Shown piece after piece: positions 50,367 through 59,867 of a stretch of DNA of 64,000 bases (position 1 is the first letter of the stretch; the number at the start of each line of letters is the position of its first letter). The DNA is taken from the NCBI GenBank assembly GCA_016183615.1, contig JACPEG010000003.1:62001-126000 (forward strand). The letters are read 5' to 3'. Position numbers and translations under genes: made by a program. The stretch comes from Betaproteobacteria bacterium. Lineage in GTDB: Bacteria > Pseudomonadota > Gammaproteobacteria > Burkholderiales > UBA6910. Below the pieces are notes generated by a model. That model had not been told where the DNA came from. It made no database searches and saw nothing but the letters and a program-made list of their open reading frames with translations.

Positions 50367-52823
50367 ATGCGCAAGATGAAGCTGGTGATGGTCGGCAACG
50401 GCATGGCCGGGGTGCGCACCCTGGAAGAGCTGCTCAAGCTCGCCCCCGATCTCTATGACATCACGGTGTTCGGGGCGGAGCCCCATCCCAACTACAACCG
50501 CATCCTGCTCTCTCCGGTGCTCTCCGGCGAGCAGACCGTCAACGACATCATTCTCAACGACCTCGACTGGTACCGGGCCCATGGCATCCGGCTCCACCTC
50601 AACAAGAAGGTAACCCGCATCGACCGCGTCAGGCGCCGTGTCTACGCCGAAGACGGCACCGAGGCCGAATACGACCGCCTGCTGCTGGCCACCGGCTCGA
50701 ATCCGGTGATTCTCCCGGTTCCCGGCAAGGAACTGAAGGGCGTCATCACCTATCGCGACATCGCCGACACCGACGCCATGATCGAGGCTGCCGCGAAATT
50801 CAGGCATGCGGTGGTGATCGGCGGCGGGCTGCTGGGCTTGGAAGCGGCCAACGGCCTCAGGGTCCGCGGCATGGAGGTCACGGTGGTGCACCTCATGCCC
50901 TGGCTCATGGAACGGCAACTGGACGAGACTGCCGGGCGACTGCTGCAGCAGTCGCTGGAAAAGCGGGGACTCAAATTCCTGCTGCCGAAGGAAACGGAGT
51001 GTCTGGTGGGCGGCGCCGTTGGCCGCGTGAAGGCGGTGCGCTTCAAGCCTGCCCCGGGCTCCGCCCCGGGGGAGGGAACGGAGATTCCCGCCGACCTGGT
51101 GGTCATGGCGGTCGGCATCCGGCCCAACACCGAGCTCGCCGAGTCCGCGGGCCTGCACTGCAACCGCGGCATCGTGGTGAACGACACCATGCAGACCTTC
51201 GACCCGCGCATCTACGCTGTCGGCGAATGCGTGCGGCACCGGGGCGTGGCCTACGGGCTGGTGGCGCCCCTGTTCGAAATGGGCAAGGTCTGCGCCAACC
51301 ACCTCGCCCACATGGGCATCGGCCGCTACGCCGGCTCGGTCACCTCCACCAAGCTCAAGGTGACGGGGATCGACCTGTTTTCCGCCGGCGATTTCCAGGG
51401 CGGGAACGACAGCGAGGAAATCGTGCTCAAGGACGCCTCCTCGGGCGTGTACAAGAAGCTCGTCATCCGCGACAACAAGCTGGTGGGAGGCGTGCTCTAC
51501 GGCGACACCGTGGACGGCGCCTGGTATTTCCAGCTGCTGAAGGATGGCCAGAGCGTCGCCGACCTCCGCGATCACCTGATGTTCGGCCAGACCCATCTCG
51601 GCAACACCGGCCACGCCGGCCAGAACAAGGCCGCCGCCATGACCGACGCGATGGAGGTGTGCGGCTGCAACGGCGTGTGCAAGGGCACCATCGTCAAGGC
51701 CATCAAGGAAAAGGGCCTGTTCACCCTGGACGACGTGCGCAAGCACACCAAGGCCTCCAGCTCCTGCGGCTCCTGCACCGGCCTGGTGGAGCAGATTCTC
51801 GCCTCCACCGTGGGCGGCGCCTACGCGCCCCAGTCGAACACGGCCAAGCCCCTGTGCGGCTGCACCGAGCTCACCCACGAGGAGGTGCGCAAGGCAATCC
51901 GGGAGGAGAAGCTGCTGTCGATTCCCGAGGTCATGGAATTCCTCAACTGGCGCACCCCCAACGGCTGCGCCACCTGCCGCCCGGCGCTGAACTACTACCT
52001 GGTCTGCGCCTGGCCCCACGAGGCGAAGGACGATCCGCAATCGCGCTTCATCAACGAGCGCGCCCACGCCAACATCCAGAAGGACGGCACCTACTCGGTG
52101 ATTCCCCGCATGTACGGCGGCGTGACCAATCCCGACCAGTTGCGGCGCATCGCCGACGTGGCCGACAAATACCGGATTCCGACGGTGAAGGTGACCGGCG
52201 GCCAGCGCATCGACCTGCTGGGGGTGAAGAAGGAGGACCTGCCCAGGGTGTGGGCGGATCTCGCCATGCCCTCGGGCTACGCCTACGGCAAGGCGCTGCG
52301 CACCGTGAAAACCTGCGTCGGGAGCGAGTGGTGCCGCTTCGGCGTGCAGGACTCCACCAACATGGGCATCGAGCTGGAAAAGGCGTTCGACCGCATGTGG
52401 GCGCCCCACAAGGTGAAGATGGCCGTCTCCGGCTGTCCCCGCAACTGCGCCGAATCCGGCATCAAGGACGTGGGCGTGATCGGCGTGGACTCCGGCTGGG
52501 AAATCTACGTGGCGGGCAACGGCGGCATCAAGACGGAAGTCGCCCAGTTCCTCGCCAAGGTGAAGACCCGCGAGGAAGTGCTCGAGTACTGCGGCGCGTT
52601 CATCCAGATCTATCGCGAGGAAGCGCGCTACCTGGACCGCACCGTGCACTGGGTGAACCGGGTGGGACTGGATTACGTGAAAAAGCGCATACTGGACGAT
52701 CACGAAGGCCGCAAGGCCCTCTACGAACGCCTGCTCTATGCGCTGCAGGGCGAAAAGGACCCCTGGCAGGAGCGGGCCGCCAAGGGTGTCGCCAGGCATG
52801 AATTCGAGAGCCTGAGCGTATGA
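50367..52823 (+). CDS. nirB: assimilatory nitrite reductase large subunit
   Basis: 818 aa with the complete NirB layout. FAD and NADH domains (VMVGNGMAGVRT, VVIGGGLLGLEAA) run to ~400. Two BFD-like [2Fe-2S] segments follow (CGCNGVCKG with CGSCTG; CGCTELTHEEV with CATCRPAL). The sirohaem-[4Fe-4S] domain has TCVGSEWCRFG and SGCPRNCAES. It reduces nitrite to ammonium with NADH. GAGGAG is 8 bases upstream. It overlaps nirD by 4 bp. Confidence 0.97.
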   Translation: MRKMKLVMVGNGMAGVRTLEELLKLAPDLYDITVFGAEPHPNYNRILLSPVLSGEQTVNDIILNDLDWYRAHGIRLHLNKKVTRIDRVRRRVYAEDGTEAEYDRLLLATGSNPVILPVPGKELKGVITYRDIADTDAMIEAAAKFRHAVVIGGGLLGLEAANGLRVRGMEVTVVHLMPWLMERQLDETAGRLLQQSLEKRGLKFLLPKETECLVGGAVGRVKAVRFKPAPGSAPGEGTEIPADLVVMAVGIRPNTELAESAGLHCNRGIVVNDTMQTFDPRIYAVGECVRHRGVAYGLVAPLFEMGKVCANHLAHMGIGRYAGSVTSTKLKVTGIDLFSAGDFQGGNDSEEIVLKDASSGVYKKLVIRDNKLVGGVLYGDTVDGAWYFQLLKDGQSVADLRDHLMFGQTHLGNTGHAGQNKAAAMTDAMEVCGCNGVCKGTIVKAIKEKGLFTLDDVRKHTKASSSCGSCTGLVEQILASTVGGAYAPQSNTAKPLCGCTELTHEEVRKAIREEKLLSIPEVMEFLNWRTPNGCATCRPALNYYLVCAWPHEAKDDPQSRFINERAHANIQKDGTYSVIPRMYGGVTNPDQLRRIADVADKYRIPTVKVTGGQRIDLLGVKKEDLPRVWADLAMPSGYAYGKALRTVKTCVGSEWCRFGVQDSTNMGIELEKAFDRMWAPHKVKMAVSGCPRNCAESGIKDVGVIGVDSGWEIYVAGNGGIKTEVAQFLAKVKTREEVLEYCGAFIQIYREEARYLDRTVHWVNRVGLDYVKKRILDDHEGRKALYERLLYALQGEKDPWQERAAKGVARHEFESLSV

Positions 52824-53152
52824 CGAGGGTGGAAACCGAAATGTGGGTCCGGGTCGCTGCCCTGGAGGAAATTCCCCGGCTGGGGGCGCGGGTGGTGAAA
52901 AGCCCGCTTGGCGATATCGCCGTATTCCGGAATAACCAGGACGAAGTGTTCGCGCTGCGGGACAAGTGCCCCCACAAGGGCGGGCCCCTGTCCCAGGGCA
53001 TCGTGTTCGAGCGCAAGGTCACCTGCCCGCTCCACGGCTGGACCACCCACCTGGACTCGGGGCAGGCGGTGGCCCCCGACGAGGGCTGCACCGCGACCTT
53101 TCCCGTCAAGGTGGAGGGTGGAGAGGTATACCTGCAACTGGAGCGTCCGTGA
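52820..53152 (+). CDS. nirD: nitrite reductase small subunit, Rieske-type
   Basis: 110 aa. The Rieske fold keeps all four ligands: CPHKGG (C, H) and CPLHGW (C, H), so it should bind a [2Fe-2S] cluster. The E. coli NirD lacks these residues, so this is the cluster-binding variant found in many assimilatory NirD proteins. It overlaps nirB and abuts nasA (stop and ATG adjacent). Confidence 0.95.
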   Translation: MTRVETEMWVRVAALEEIPRLGARVVKSPLGDIAVFRNNQDEVFALRDKCPHKGGPLSQGIVFERKVTCPLHGWTTHLDSGQAVAPDEGCTATFPVKVEGGEVYLQLERP

Positions 53153-55849
53153 ATGCCCGCGGTCCGGTCCACCTGCTGCTATTGCGGGGTCGGCTGCGGA
53201 GTCGTGATTGAAACGGCCGCTGACCGCATCACCGCGGTAAAGGGCGACCCGGACCATCCCGCGAATTTCGGCCGGCTCTGCACCAAGGGCTCGACCCTGC
53301 ATCTCACGGCCTCTCCCGAAGGCCGGGCCCTTTACCCCGAGCTGCGCCGCGCCCGCGGCGAGCCCAGGGAACGCACCACCTGGAACCATGCGCTGGATTT
53401 CGCGGCGGAGCGCTTCGCCGCCATCATCCGCGAGCACGGCCCCGACGCCGTCGCCTTCTACATTTCCGGCCAGCTCCTCACCGAGGATTATTACGTCTTC
53501 AACAAGCTCGCCAAGGGACTCGTCGGCACCAACAACGTGGACACCAACTCGCGGCTATGCATGTCCTCGGCGGTCGCGGGCTACAAGGCGACCCTCGGCG
53601 CCGACTCGGTCCCCACCTGCTACGAGGACATCGATCACGCCGTATGCATTCTGATCGCCGGCTCCAACACCGCCTACGCCCACCCGGTGCTGTTCCGCCG
53701 CATCGAGGACGCCCGCGCGAAAAACCCCGATCTCAGGCTGATCGTGATCGACCCCCGGGCCACCGATACCGCTTCATTGGCGGACCTGCACCTGCCCGTG
53801 CTGCCGGGCACCGACGTGGCGCTGTTCAACGCCATGCTTCACGTGCTGGTGTGGGACGGCCTGGTGGACCAGCAGTTCATCCGCGCCCACACCACCGGTT
53901 TCGACGTCCTCAAGGAGGCGGTGCGGGAATACACCCCCCAGGCCGCGTCCGACATCTGCGGGGTGCCCGCGGAAGACATCGTGCTCGCCGCCCGCTGGTT
54001 CGGCTCGTCCAATGCCTCGCTCTCGCTGTACTGCCAGGGACTCAACCAGTCCACCCACGGCACCGACAGCAATGCGACCCTCATCAACCTGCACCTGGCG
54101 ACCGGGCATATCGGCAAGCCCGGCGCCGGACCGTTCTCCCTCACCGGCCAGCCCAACGCCATGGGCGGCCGCGAGGTGGGCGGCATGGCCAACCTGCTTT
54201 CGGCCCACCGCAACCTGGCGGACGCCGGGCACCGCGCCGAGGTCGCGCGGCTGTGGGGCATTGACACCGTGCCGGACAAGCCCGGCAAGACCGCGGTGGA
54301 GCTGTTCGACGCGGTGGCGAAGGGTGAAGTAAAGGCCATCTGGATTTCCTGCACCAATCCGGCCCACTCCATGCCCGACGCGGCCCGGGTGCGGGAGGCG
54401 CTCAAGAAAGCGGAGCTGGTGGTGGTGCAGGAAGCCTACCGCCACACCGACACCACGGCGTTCGCCGACGTGCTGTTGCCCGCCTCGAGCTGGGGCGAGA
54501 AGGAAGGAACCGTCACCAACTCTGAACGCCGCATCTCGCGGGTGCGCAAGGCCGTTCCTGCACCGGGCGAAGCGCGGCCCGACTGGGAAGCCGCGACTGC
54601 GTTTGCGAGGCGTCTCGAAGAGCGGCTGCGCTCCGGGCGCCCCACCCTGTTTCCCTACCGCTCTCCCGAAGATGTATTCAACGAGCACCGGGAAACCACC
54701 CGCGGCCGCGACCTCGACATCACGGGGCTGTCCTACGGGCTGCTGGAATCCCGCGGCCCGCAGCAATGGCCGTTTCCCGAGGGCGCGGAGAGCGGAAAGC
54801 CGAGGCTGTTCGAAGACGGCGAATTCCCCACCCCCGACGGTCGCGCCCGCTTCGCGATCGCGGGCTACCGTCCTCCGGCGGAAAAGACCGATGCCCGCTA
54901 TCCCCTGCGCCTCAACACCGGGCGCCTGCGGGACCATTGGCACGGCATGAGCCGCTCGGGGCAGGTGCCGCAGCTTTTCGACCACGGCGGCGAGCCCGCC
55001 GCCTACCTGCACCCGGAGGACATGCTCCGGCGCGGCGTGAAAAACGGTGATTTCGTCCGCATCTCGAGCCGGCGCGGGAGCCTGACCCTGGCGGCGGCGG
55101 AATCCATCGAAGTGCGTCCGGGACACGTATTCGTGCCGATGCACTGGAACAGCCAGTTCCTCAAGGGCCACGGCCCCAACGCCCTGACCATCAGCGCCTA
55201 CGATCCGGTCTCGAAGCAGCCGGAACTCAAACATGCCGCAGTGCGGCTGGAAAAGGCGGACCTGCCCTGGCGCATGGTCGCCATGGCCACCGGGAGCTCT
55301 GCGGCGCGCCGGGAAGCGCTGCAGCCGTTGCTGGAGCAGTTCGACTTCGCGAGTTGCGTGCCCTTCGGGCGGGAGCGCGACGCCGTGCTGTTTCGGGCGG
55401 CCTCCCGGGAGCCGGCCGCCGCGGAATTGCTCGCGCGGATCGACCATATCCTGGGCCTGGATGACGAAAGCGAAACGATCCGCTACCTGGATTCGCGCCG
55501 GAATATTTCCAAGTCGGTGCGCATTCACGGGGAAGCACTGGTAGCGGTGCGGCTTTGCGGGGAAACGGCCGCCTGCGACTGGCTGAAGGACACCATGGCC
55601 GGCGCGGTCAGCCTGGGGGACCTCAGGCGCTGGGTGCTGGCGCCCATGGCCCGCCCGCCAGCCGGCTTCGCGCCCCAGGGCCGCGTCGTATGCAACTGCC
55701 TGAACGTCTCGGAGCACGCGATCCGGCAGGCCCTCGACGGCGGAGCCGACCTGTCCGCGCTTCAGGCCAGGCTCAAGTGCGGCACCGAATGCGGCTCCTG
55801 CCTGCCGGAGATCAAGCGCATGGTGGCGGCCCGACCCCAGGCGGCATAA
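53153..55849 (+). CDS. nasA: assimilatory nitrate reductase catalytic subunit with C-terminal BFD
   Basis: 898 aa. N-terminal [4Fe-4S] ligands C8, C11, C15 (CCYCGVGC) and a fourth in RLCTKGS. The Mo-bisMGD fold has the Mo-ligand Cys in NSRLCMSSAV and QPNAMGGREVGGMANL. A dinucleotide-binding domain ends near 700. The last ~65 residues add a BFD-like [2Fe-2S] site (VCNCLNVSE, CGTECGSC), as in NasA of Klebsiella type. It reduces nitrate to nitrite in the cytoplasm. No separate NasC/B reductase lies downstream, so electrons may come from NirB or the flavoprotein at 37521. Confidence 0.96.
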   Translation: MPAVRSTCCYCGVGCGVVIETAADRITAVKGDPDHPANFGRLCTKGSTLHLTASPEGRALYPELRRARGEPRERTTWNHALDFAAERFAAIIREHGPDAVAFYISGQLLTEDYYVFNKLAKGLVGTNNVDTNSRLCMSSAVAGYKATLGADSVPTCYEDIDHAVCILIAGSNTAYAHPVLFRRIEDARAKNPDLRLIVIDPRATDTASLADLHLPVLPGTDVALFNAMLHVLVWDGLVDQQFIRAHTTGFDVLKEAVREYTPQAASDICGVPAEDIVLAARWFGSSNASLSLYCQGLNQSTHGTDSNATLINLHLATGHIGKPGAGPFSLTGQPNAMGGREVGGMANLLSAHRNLADAGHRAEVARLWGIDTVPDKPGKTAVELFDAVAKGEVKAIWISCTNPAHSMPDAARVREALKKAELVVVQEAYRHTDTTAFADVLLPASSWGEKEGTVTNSERRISRVRKAVPAPGEARPDWEAATAFARRLEERLRSGRPTLFPYRSPEDVFNEHRETTRGRDLDITGLSYGLLESRGPQQWPFPEGAESGKPRLFEDGEFPTPDGRARFAIAGYRPPAEKTDARYPLRLNTGRLRDHWHGMSRSGQVPQLFDHGGEPAAYLHPEDMLRRGVKNGDFVRISSRRGSLTLAAAESIEVRPGHVFVPMHWNSQFLKGHGPNALTISAYDPVSKQPELKHAAVRLEKADLPWRMVAMATGSSAARREALQPLLEQFDFASCVPFGRERDAVLFRAASREPAAAELLARIDHILGLDDESETIRYLDSRRNISKSVRIHGEALVAVRLCGETAACDWLKDTMAGAVSLGDLRRWVLAPMARPPAGFAPQGRVVCNCLNVSEHAIRQALDGGADLSALQARLKCGTECGSCLPEIKRMVAARPQAA

Positions 55850-55939
55850 GAGCAGTAAACAGTAAACAGTGGGCGCGGTGCGCGGGAGGCACCCTATGTG
55901 CTCGGCACCGTACTGTTCACTGTTCACCGTTCACGACCT

Positions 55940-58432
55940 CTATCCCGATTCCTGCAGCGTCGCCACCGGCGGCGCATTGCGCGCGGCGCGGGTGCCGACG
56001 AGACCTGCCAGCGTCACGCCCACCATCCCCGCAACGACGCCTACCCACCACACGCTCGTATTCCCTCTGTAGGCCACGTGCAGCACTTCGCTCGCGAGCA
56101 CATGCCCGAGCGCCGTCGCCCCCGCGGCGGCAAGGAGCCCTGAAAGCAGCCCCAGCACCACGAACTCCGCGCCGTGGGCAAGGATGAGCTGGCGGCGGCT
56201 GGCGCCGAGCGTGCGATACACCGCTGCTTCATGCACCCGCTCGTCCTGGGTGGCAGCGATCGCCGCGTATAGCACCACGACCCCGGCAGCCACGGTGAAC
56301 AGGAACACGAATTCCACCGCCCGGGTGACCTGGTCCATGACGGTCTGCACCTGGGCGATGATGGCCGCCACGTCGATCACCAGGAAATTGGGGAATGCCT
56401 TCACCAGCTCGGTCATGACGGCGTTGCGCTGCGCCGGGAGGTGGAAGCTCGTGACGTAGCTCACCGGGTAGCCCTCCAGCAGGCCCGGCGGGGCAATCAC
56501 GAAGAAGTTGACCCGGAAGGTGTCCCAGTCCACGTGGCGCAGGCTCGCCACTTTCGCCGAGAACCGCGCCCCCGCCACGTCGTAGCTGAGCGTGTCGCCC
56601 AGGGCGATGCCCAGCGTCTGGGCGATCCCCTGCTCCACCGACAGCAGCGCCCGGCCCCGGTCGGTCGGGGCGAACCACTCCCCCTGCACGATCCGGTTGT
56701 CCGTCTGCAGCACTTCGCCCCAGGAGAGATTGAACTCCCGCTCCGCCAGGCGCCGGGCTCGCGGATCCGGATAGTCCGACGGCGACACCGGCCGCTCATT
56801 GATGGCCACCAGCCGGCCCCGCACCATCGGGAACACCGGCGGCTGCGGAACCTCATGGCGCCGGAAGAATCCCTCCAGCGCCCCGAGCTGGTCGGGCTGG
56901 ATGCTAACCAGGAAGCGGTTGGGCGCTTGCGGCGGGAGCGTCTCCCGCCAGTTCCTCAGGAGTTCGCCGCGGATCAGAGTGAGGGACAGCAGCGCCATGA
57001 TTCCCAGGGCCAGCGCCACGGTCTGAATCACGCTGCCGGCCGCCCGGCGCGAGAGCGCCGCGAGCCCCAGCCGCCAGGCCCCGCCCGCGCCGCGCCGCGC
57101 GCCCACCGAGATCCGCACCGCCAGCCACGCCAGGCCGCCGAAGGCGCCCATGGCGAGCGTGAAGCCGATGAGCACGATTAACCCGAGATTGAACTCGTTC
57201 GCCTTCCAGAACACGAGCCCCGCGACCATCGCGTACCCCGCCCCGTATCCCGCAATCCCGAATGCCCGGGGCGGACCGATCTCCCGCCGCATCACCCGCA
57301 GCGTGGAAACCTGCCGCAGGTTCATCACCGGAGGCAGCGCGAACCCGACGAGCAGCGCCAGTCCGGCCAGAAATCCCTGAGCCGAAGGCGCCAGGCCGGG
57401 CTGGGGCAAGGCCTCGCCCACCAGGGGCCGCAGCAGCCAGGCCAGCGCTTCCTGGCCCAGGTAGCCGATGGCGCAGCCGGTGGCGCTGGCGGCGGCGCCC
57501 ACGGCGAGGAAATGGTACAGATACAGCTTCAGGATGTCGGCCTGGCTCGCCCCCAGGCAGCGCATCATGGCGCAGCCGTCCAGGTGCCGCAGCATGAAGC
57601 GCCGGGCCGCCAGCGCCACCGCCGCCGCCGCCAGCACCACGGTCACCAGCGAGGCGAGGCCCAGGTATTTTTCCGCACGCTCCAGCGCCGCCTTCATCTC
57701 GGGACGCGCATCGCCGATGGCCTCCAGGTGCTCGCCCCGGGCCAGCCGGGGCTGGATCCAGCCGCGGAACGCGTCCACGGTCCCCGCCGCTCCCGCCACC
57801 ATCAGCCGGTAGCTGATGCGGCTGCCCGGCTGCACCAGCCCGGTGGCAGGAAGATCGTCGAGATTGACGATGAGCCGCGGTCCGAGACTCAGAAAACGGA
57901 TGGTCATGTCCGGCTCCTGCACCACCCGCGCGGCAATTCTCAGGCGCGTGTTGCCGATCTGGAGCGCATCGCCGAGCCGCAACTCCAGCTGATTGAGCAG
58001 GCGATCGTCCACCCAGACGGTTCCGGGAACGGGAATGCCGGTGGCGTCCGCCACGGGGCCCTCGGGGCTGGTCACGATGCGAATCCGGCCCCGCAGCGGA
58101 TACCCTGTGTTTACCGCCTTGACCTCGGACAGCACGCTGCGCCCATCGGCGGCCACCATGCTCGGAAATTTCAGCGACCGGGATGTTTGCAGGCCCTGCG
58201 CGCGTGCCTGCCGCTCGTAGTCCACTCCCAAGGGCCGATCGGCGGCGATGATGAGATCGGCGCCCAGCAACTGGTTGCCCTGGCGCGTGAGGCCCTGCTT
58301 CACGCGTTCCGCAAAGAACCCCACCGTGGTGACGCTCGCCACCGCAATGACGAGCGCCGCCGCGAGCGCGCGCAGCTCGCCCGCCCGCCAGTCACGGGCG
58401 AGCATGCGGGAGGAAAGCCGGAGGATGTTCAT
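55940..58432 (-). CDS. ybbP: FtsX-like ABC transporter permease (YbbP)
   Basis: 830 aa. Membrane helix 1 (~19-40), a large periplasmic MacB-like region, three FtsX-type helices (~255-390), another extracytoplasmic part and a second FtsX block near the C-terminus (YAAIAATQDERVHEAAVYRT LGAS region). Size and layout fit YbbP. The partner ATPase gene lies 52 bp upstream. The substrate is unknown; a link with lysophospholipid/fatty-acid handling is suggested by the conserved tesA neighbour. Confidence 0.93.
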   Translation of the reverse strand: MNILRLSSRMLARDWRAGELRALAAALVIAVASVTTVGFFAERVKQGLTRQGNQLLGADLIIAADRPLGVDYERQARAQGLQTSRSLKFPSMVAADGRSVLSEVKAVNTGYPLRGRIRIVTSPEGPVADATGIPVPGTVWVDDRLLNQLELRLGDALQIGNTRLRIAARVVQEPDMTIRFLSLGPRLIVNLDDLPATGLVQPGSRISYRLMVAGAAGTVDAFRGWIQPRLARGEHLEAIGDARPEMKAALERAEKYLGLASLVTVVLAAAAVALAARRFMLRHLDGCAMMRCLGASQADILKLYLYHFLAVGAAASATGCAIGYLGQEALAWLLRPLVGEALPQPGLAPSAQGFLAGLALLVGFALPPVMNLRQVSTLRVMRREIGPPRAFGIAGYGAGYAMVAGLVFWKANEFNLGLIVLIGFTLAMGAFGGLAWLAVRISVGARRGAGGAWRLGLAALSRRAAGSVIQTVALALGIMALLSLTLIRGELLRNWRETLPPQAPNRFLVSIQPDQLGALEGFFRRHEVPQPPVFPMVRGRLVAINERPVSPSDYPDPRARRLAEREFNLSWGEVLQTDNRIVQGEWFAPTDRGRALLSVEQGIAQTLGIALGDTLSYDVAGARFSAKVASLRHVDWDTFRVNFFVIAPPGLLEGYPVSYVTSFHLPAQRNAVMTELVKAFPNFLVIDVAAIIAQVQTVMDQVTRAVEFVFLFTVAAGVVVLYAAIAATQDERVHEAAVYRTLGASRRQLILAHGAEFVVLGLLSGLLAAAGATALGHVLASEVLHVAYRGNTSVWWVGVVAGMVGVTLAGLVGTRAARNAPPVATLQESG

Positions 58433-58484
58433 CGTCGTTTACCGGAAGTCGGCAGAGGATTGCCGACGTGCAGCTGTCCACCGT

Positions 58485-59177
58485 TCACCGCTCACCCCTC
58501 ACCAGCCTGCCGCCCTCCAGGAACAACCTGCGCCCGCAGTGGGCCGCAAGCGCCTCGTCGTGGGTCACCAGGATCAGCGTCGTGTCCCGTTCCCGGTTCA
58601 GCTCGAACATGAGCTCGATGATCTGAGCACCGGTGACGGAATCGAGATTGCCGGTGGGCTCATCGGCGAACAGCAGGCGCGGTTCGCCGGCGAAAGCCCG
58701 GGCGATGGCCACCCGCTGCTGTTCGCCCCCCGAGAGCTGGCGCGGGTAATGCCCGAGTCTTGCCTCGAGACCCACCCGCAGGAGCAAACGCTCGGCCTGC
58801 CCCCGCGCATCCTTCCCGCCATTGAGCTCCAGCGGAAGCATGACGTTCTCCAGCGCGGTGAGCGCGGGCAGCAGCTGGAACGACTGGAACACGAATCCCG
58901 CCAGGCCGCCCCGCAGCTTGGCCCGGGCGTCCTCGTCGAGGGAATACAGGTCCACGCCGTTGAGGGCCACGCGGCCGGCGCTGGGCGTGTCGAGACCCGC
59001 AAGCAGGCCCAGAAGCGTGGATTTGCCCGAGCCGGACGGCCCGAGGATCGCCACCGCCTCTCCCGGACCCACTTCGAAGCTCACGTCCGAAAGAATGGTG
59101 AGGGTCTCGGCCCCGGTGCGCACTTGCTTGGTGAGCCCCCGGGCCTGCACAATCGGGGCCATGCGCTGGTCCGACAT
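58485..59177 (-). CDS. ybbA: ABC transporter ATPase (YbbA)
   Basis: 230 aa from ATG 59177 (AAGGA upstream); other starts at 59162 (ATG) and 59186 (TTG) are possible. Walker [11 protein letters not shown]-loop FQSFQLLP, signature [15 protein letters not shown], Walker [13 protein letters not shown] and H-loop VTHDEAL are all present: a LolD/MacB-type ATPase. It partners with the FtsX-like permease. Its 5' end overlaps the divergent tesA gene. Confidence 0.95.
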   Translation of the reverse strand: MSDQRMAPIVQARGLTKQVRTGAETLTILSDVSFEVGPGEAVAILGPSGSGKSTLLGLLAGLDTPSAGRVALNGVDLYSLDEDARAKLRGGLAGFVFQSFQLLPALTALENVMLPLELNGGKDARGQAERLLLRVGLEARLGHYPRQLSGGEQQRVAIARAFAGEPRLLFADEPTGNLDSVTGAQIIELMFELNRERDTTLILVTHDEALAAHCGRRLFLEGGRLVRGER

Positions 59178-59802
59178 CGTCAGCAAGATCCTTCTTGTTG
59201 TTGCATTCTGCGTGTCTGCATCGGCCGCCGCGGCGCCGACGCTTCTGATTTTCGGCGACAGCCTGTCGTCGGGCTACGGGCTGGCCCTGGAAAAATCCTG
59301 GGTCGGCCTGCTCAGGGAGCGCCTGCAGCGATCGGGCTATCCCCACGAGGTGGTCAACGCCAGCCTGACCGGCGAAACCACACTGGGGGGCAAGAGCCGC
59401 ATTGACAACCTGCTCAGACGCCACCGGCCCCAGATCGTCATCCTGGAACTCGGCGGCAACGACGGCCTGCGGGGACTGCCGCCCGAAACCACGCAGCAGA
59501 ACCTGGAGGCCATCATCAAGGCCTGTCGCCGGGCGGGGGCCCGGGTGCTGCTGGTGGGCATGCAGCTGCCGCCCAATTACGGCACAGCATACACCGAAAA
59601 GTTCCGCGAGATTTTCCCCCGGCTGGCAAAGCGCTACCGGTTGCCGCTGGTGCCATTCCTGCTGGAGGGCATCGGCCACGACCTGCAGTGGTTCCAGCCC
59701 GATGGCATACATCCCGTCCTGGAGGCCCAGCCGCGCATTCTCGAAAACGTGTGGCCCCATCTGCGGCCCCTGCTCGCCCCGGGCGGAAAGAAGGGTTCGT
59801 GA
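59161..59802 (+). CDS. tesA: TesA-like GDSL esterase/thioesterase I
   Basis: 213 aa from ATG 59161. A signal peptide (~1-25, ends ASAAAA-P) exports it. SGNH-hydrolase blocks: nucleophile S34 in IFGDSLSSGYG, glycine block SLTGETT, GGNDGLRG and the Asp/His pair in PDGIHPVLEAQP. It is a periplasmic arylesterase, lysophospholipase or thioesterase. Divergent from ybbA with overlapping 5' ends, as in many proteobacteria. Confidence 0.94.
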   Translation: MRWSDIVSKILLVVAFCVSASAAAAPTLLIFGDSLSSGYGLALEKSWVGLLRERLQRSGYPHEVVNASLTGETTLGGKSRIDNLLRRHRPQIVILELGGNDGLRGLPPETTQQNLEAIIKACRRAGARVLLVGMQLPPNYGTAYTEKFREIFPRLAKRYRLPLVPFLLEGIGHDLQWFQPDGIHPVLEAQPRILENVWPHLRPLLAPGGKKGS

Positions 59803-59867
59803 TGCATTTCACATTGATCGCGGATAAAGCCTGATAGAATTGTTCGCGTTTCCTGCACCGCCCAGCC

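Noticed and set aside
50112-52799. 895-codon open frame on the minus strand
   Set aside because: Antisense to nirB; no recognisable domain, and His/Gly/Ala-rich composition typical of shadow frames.
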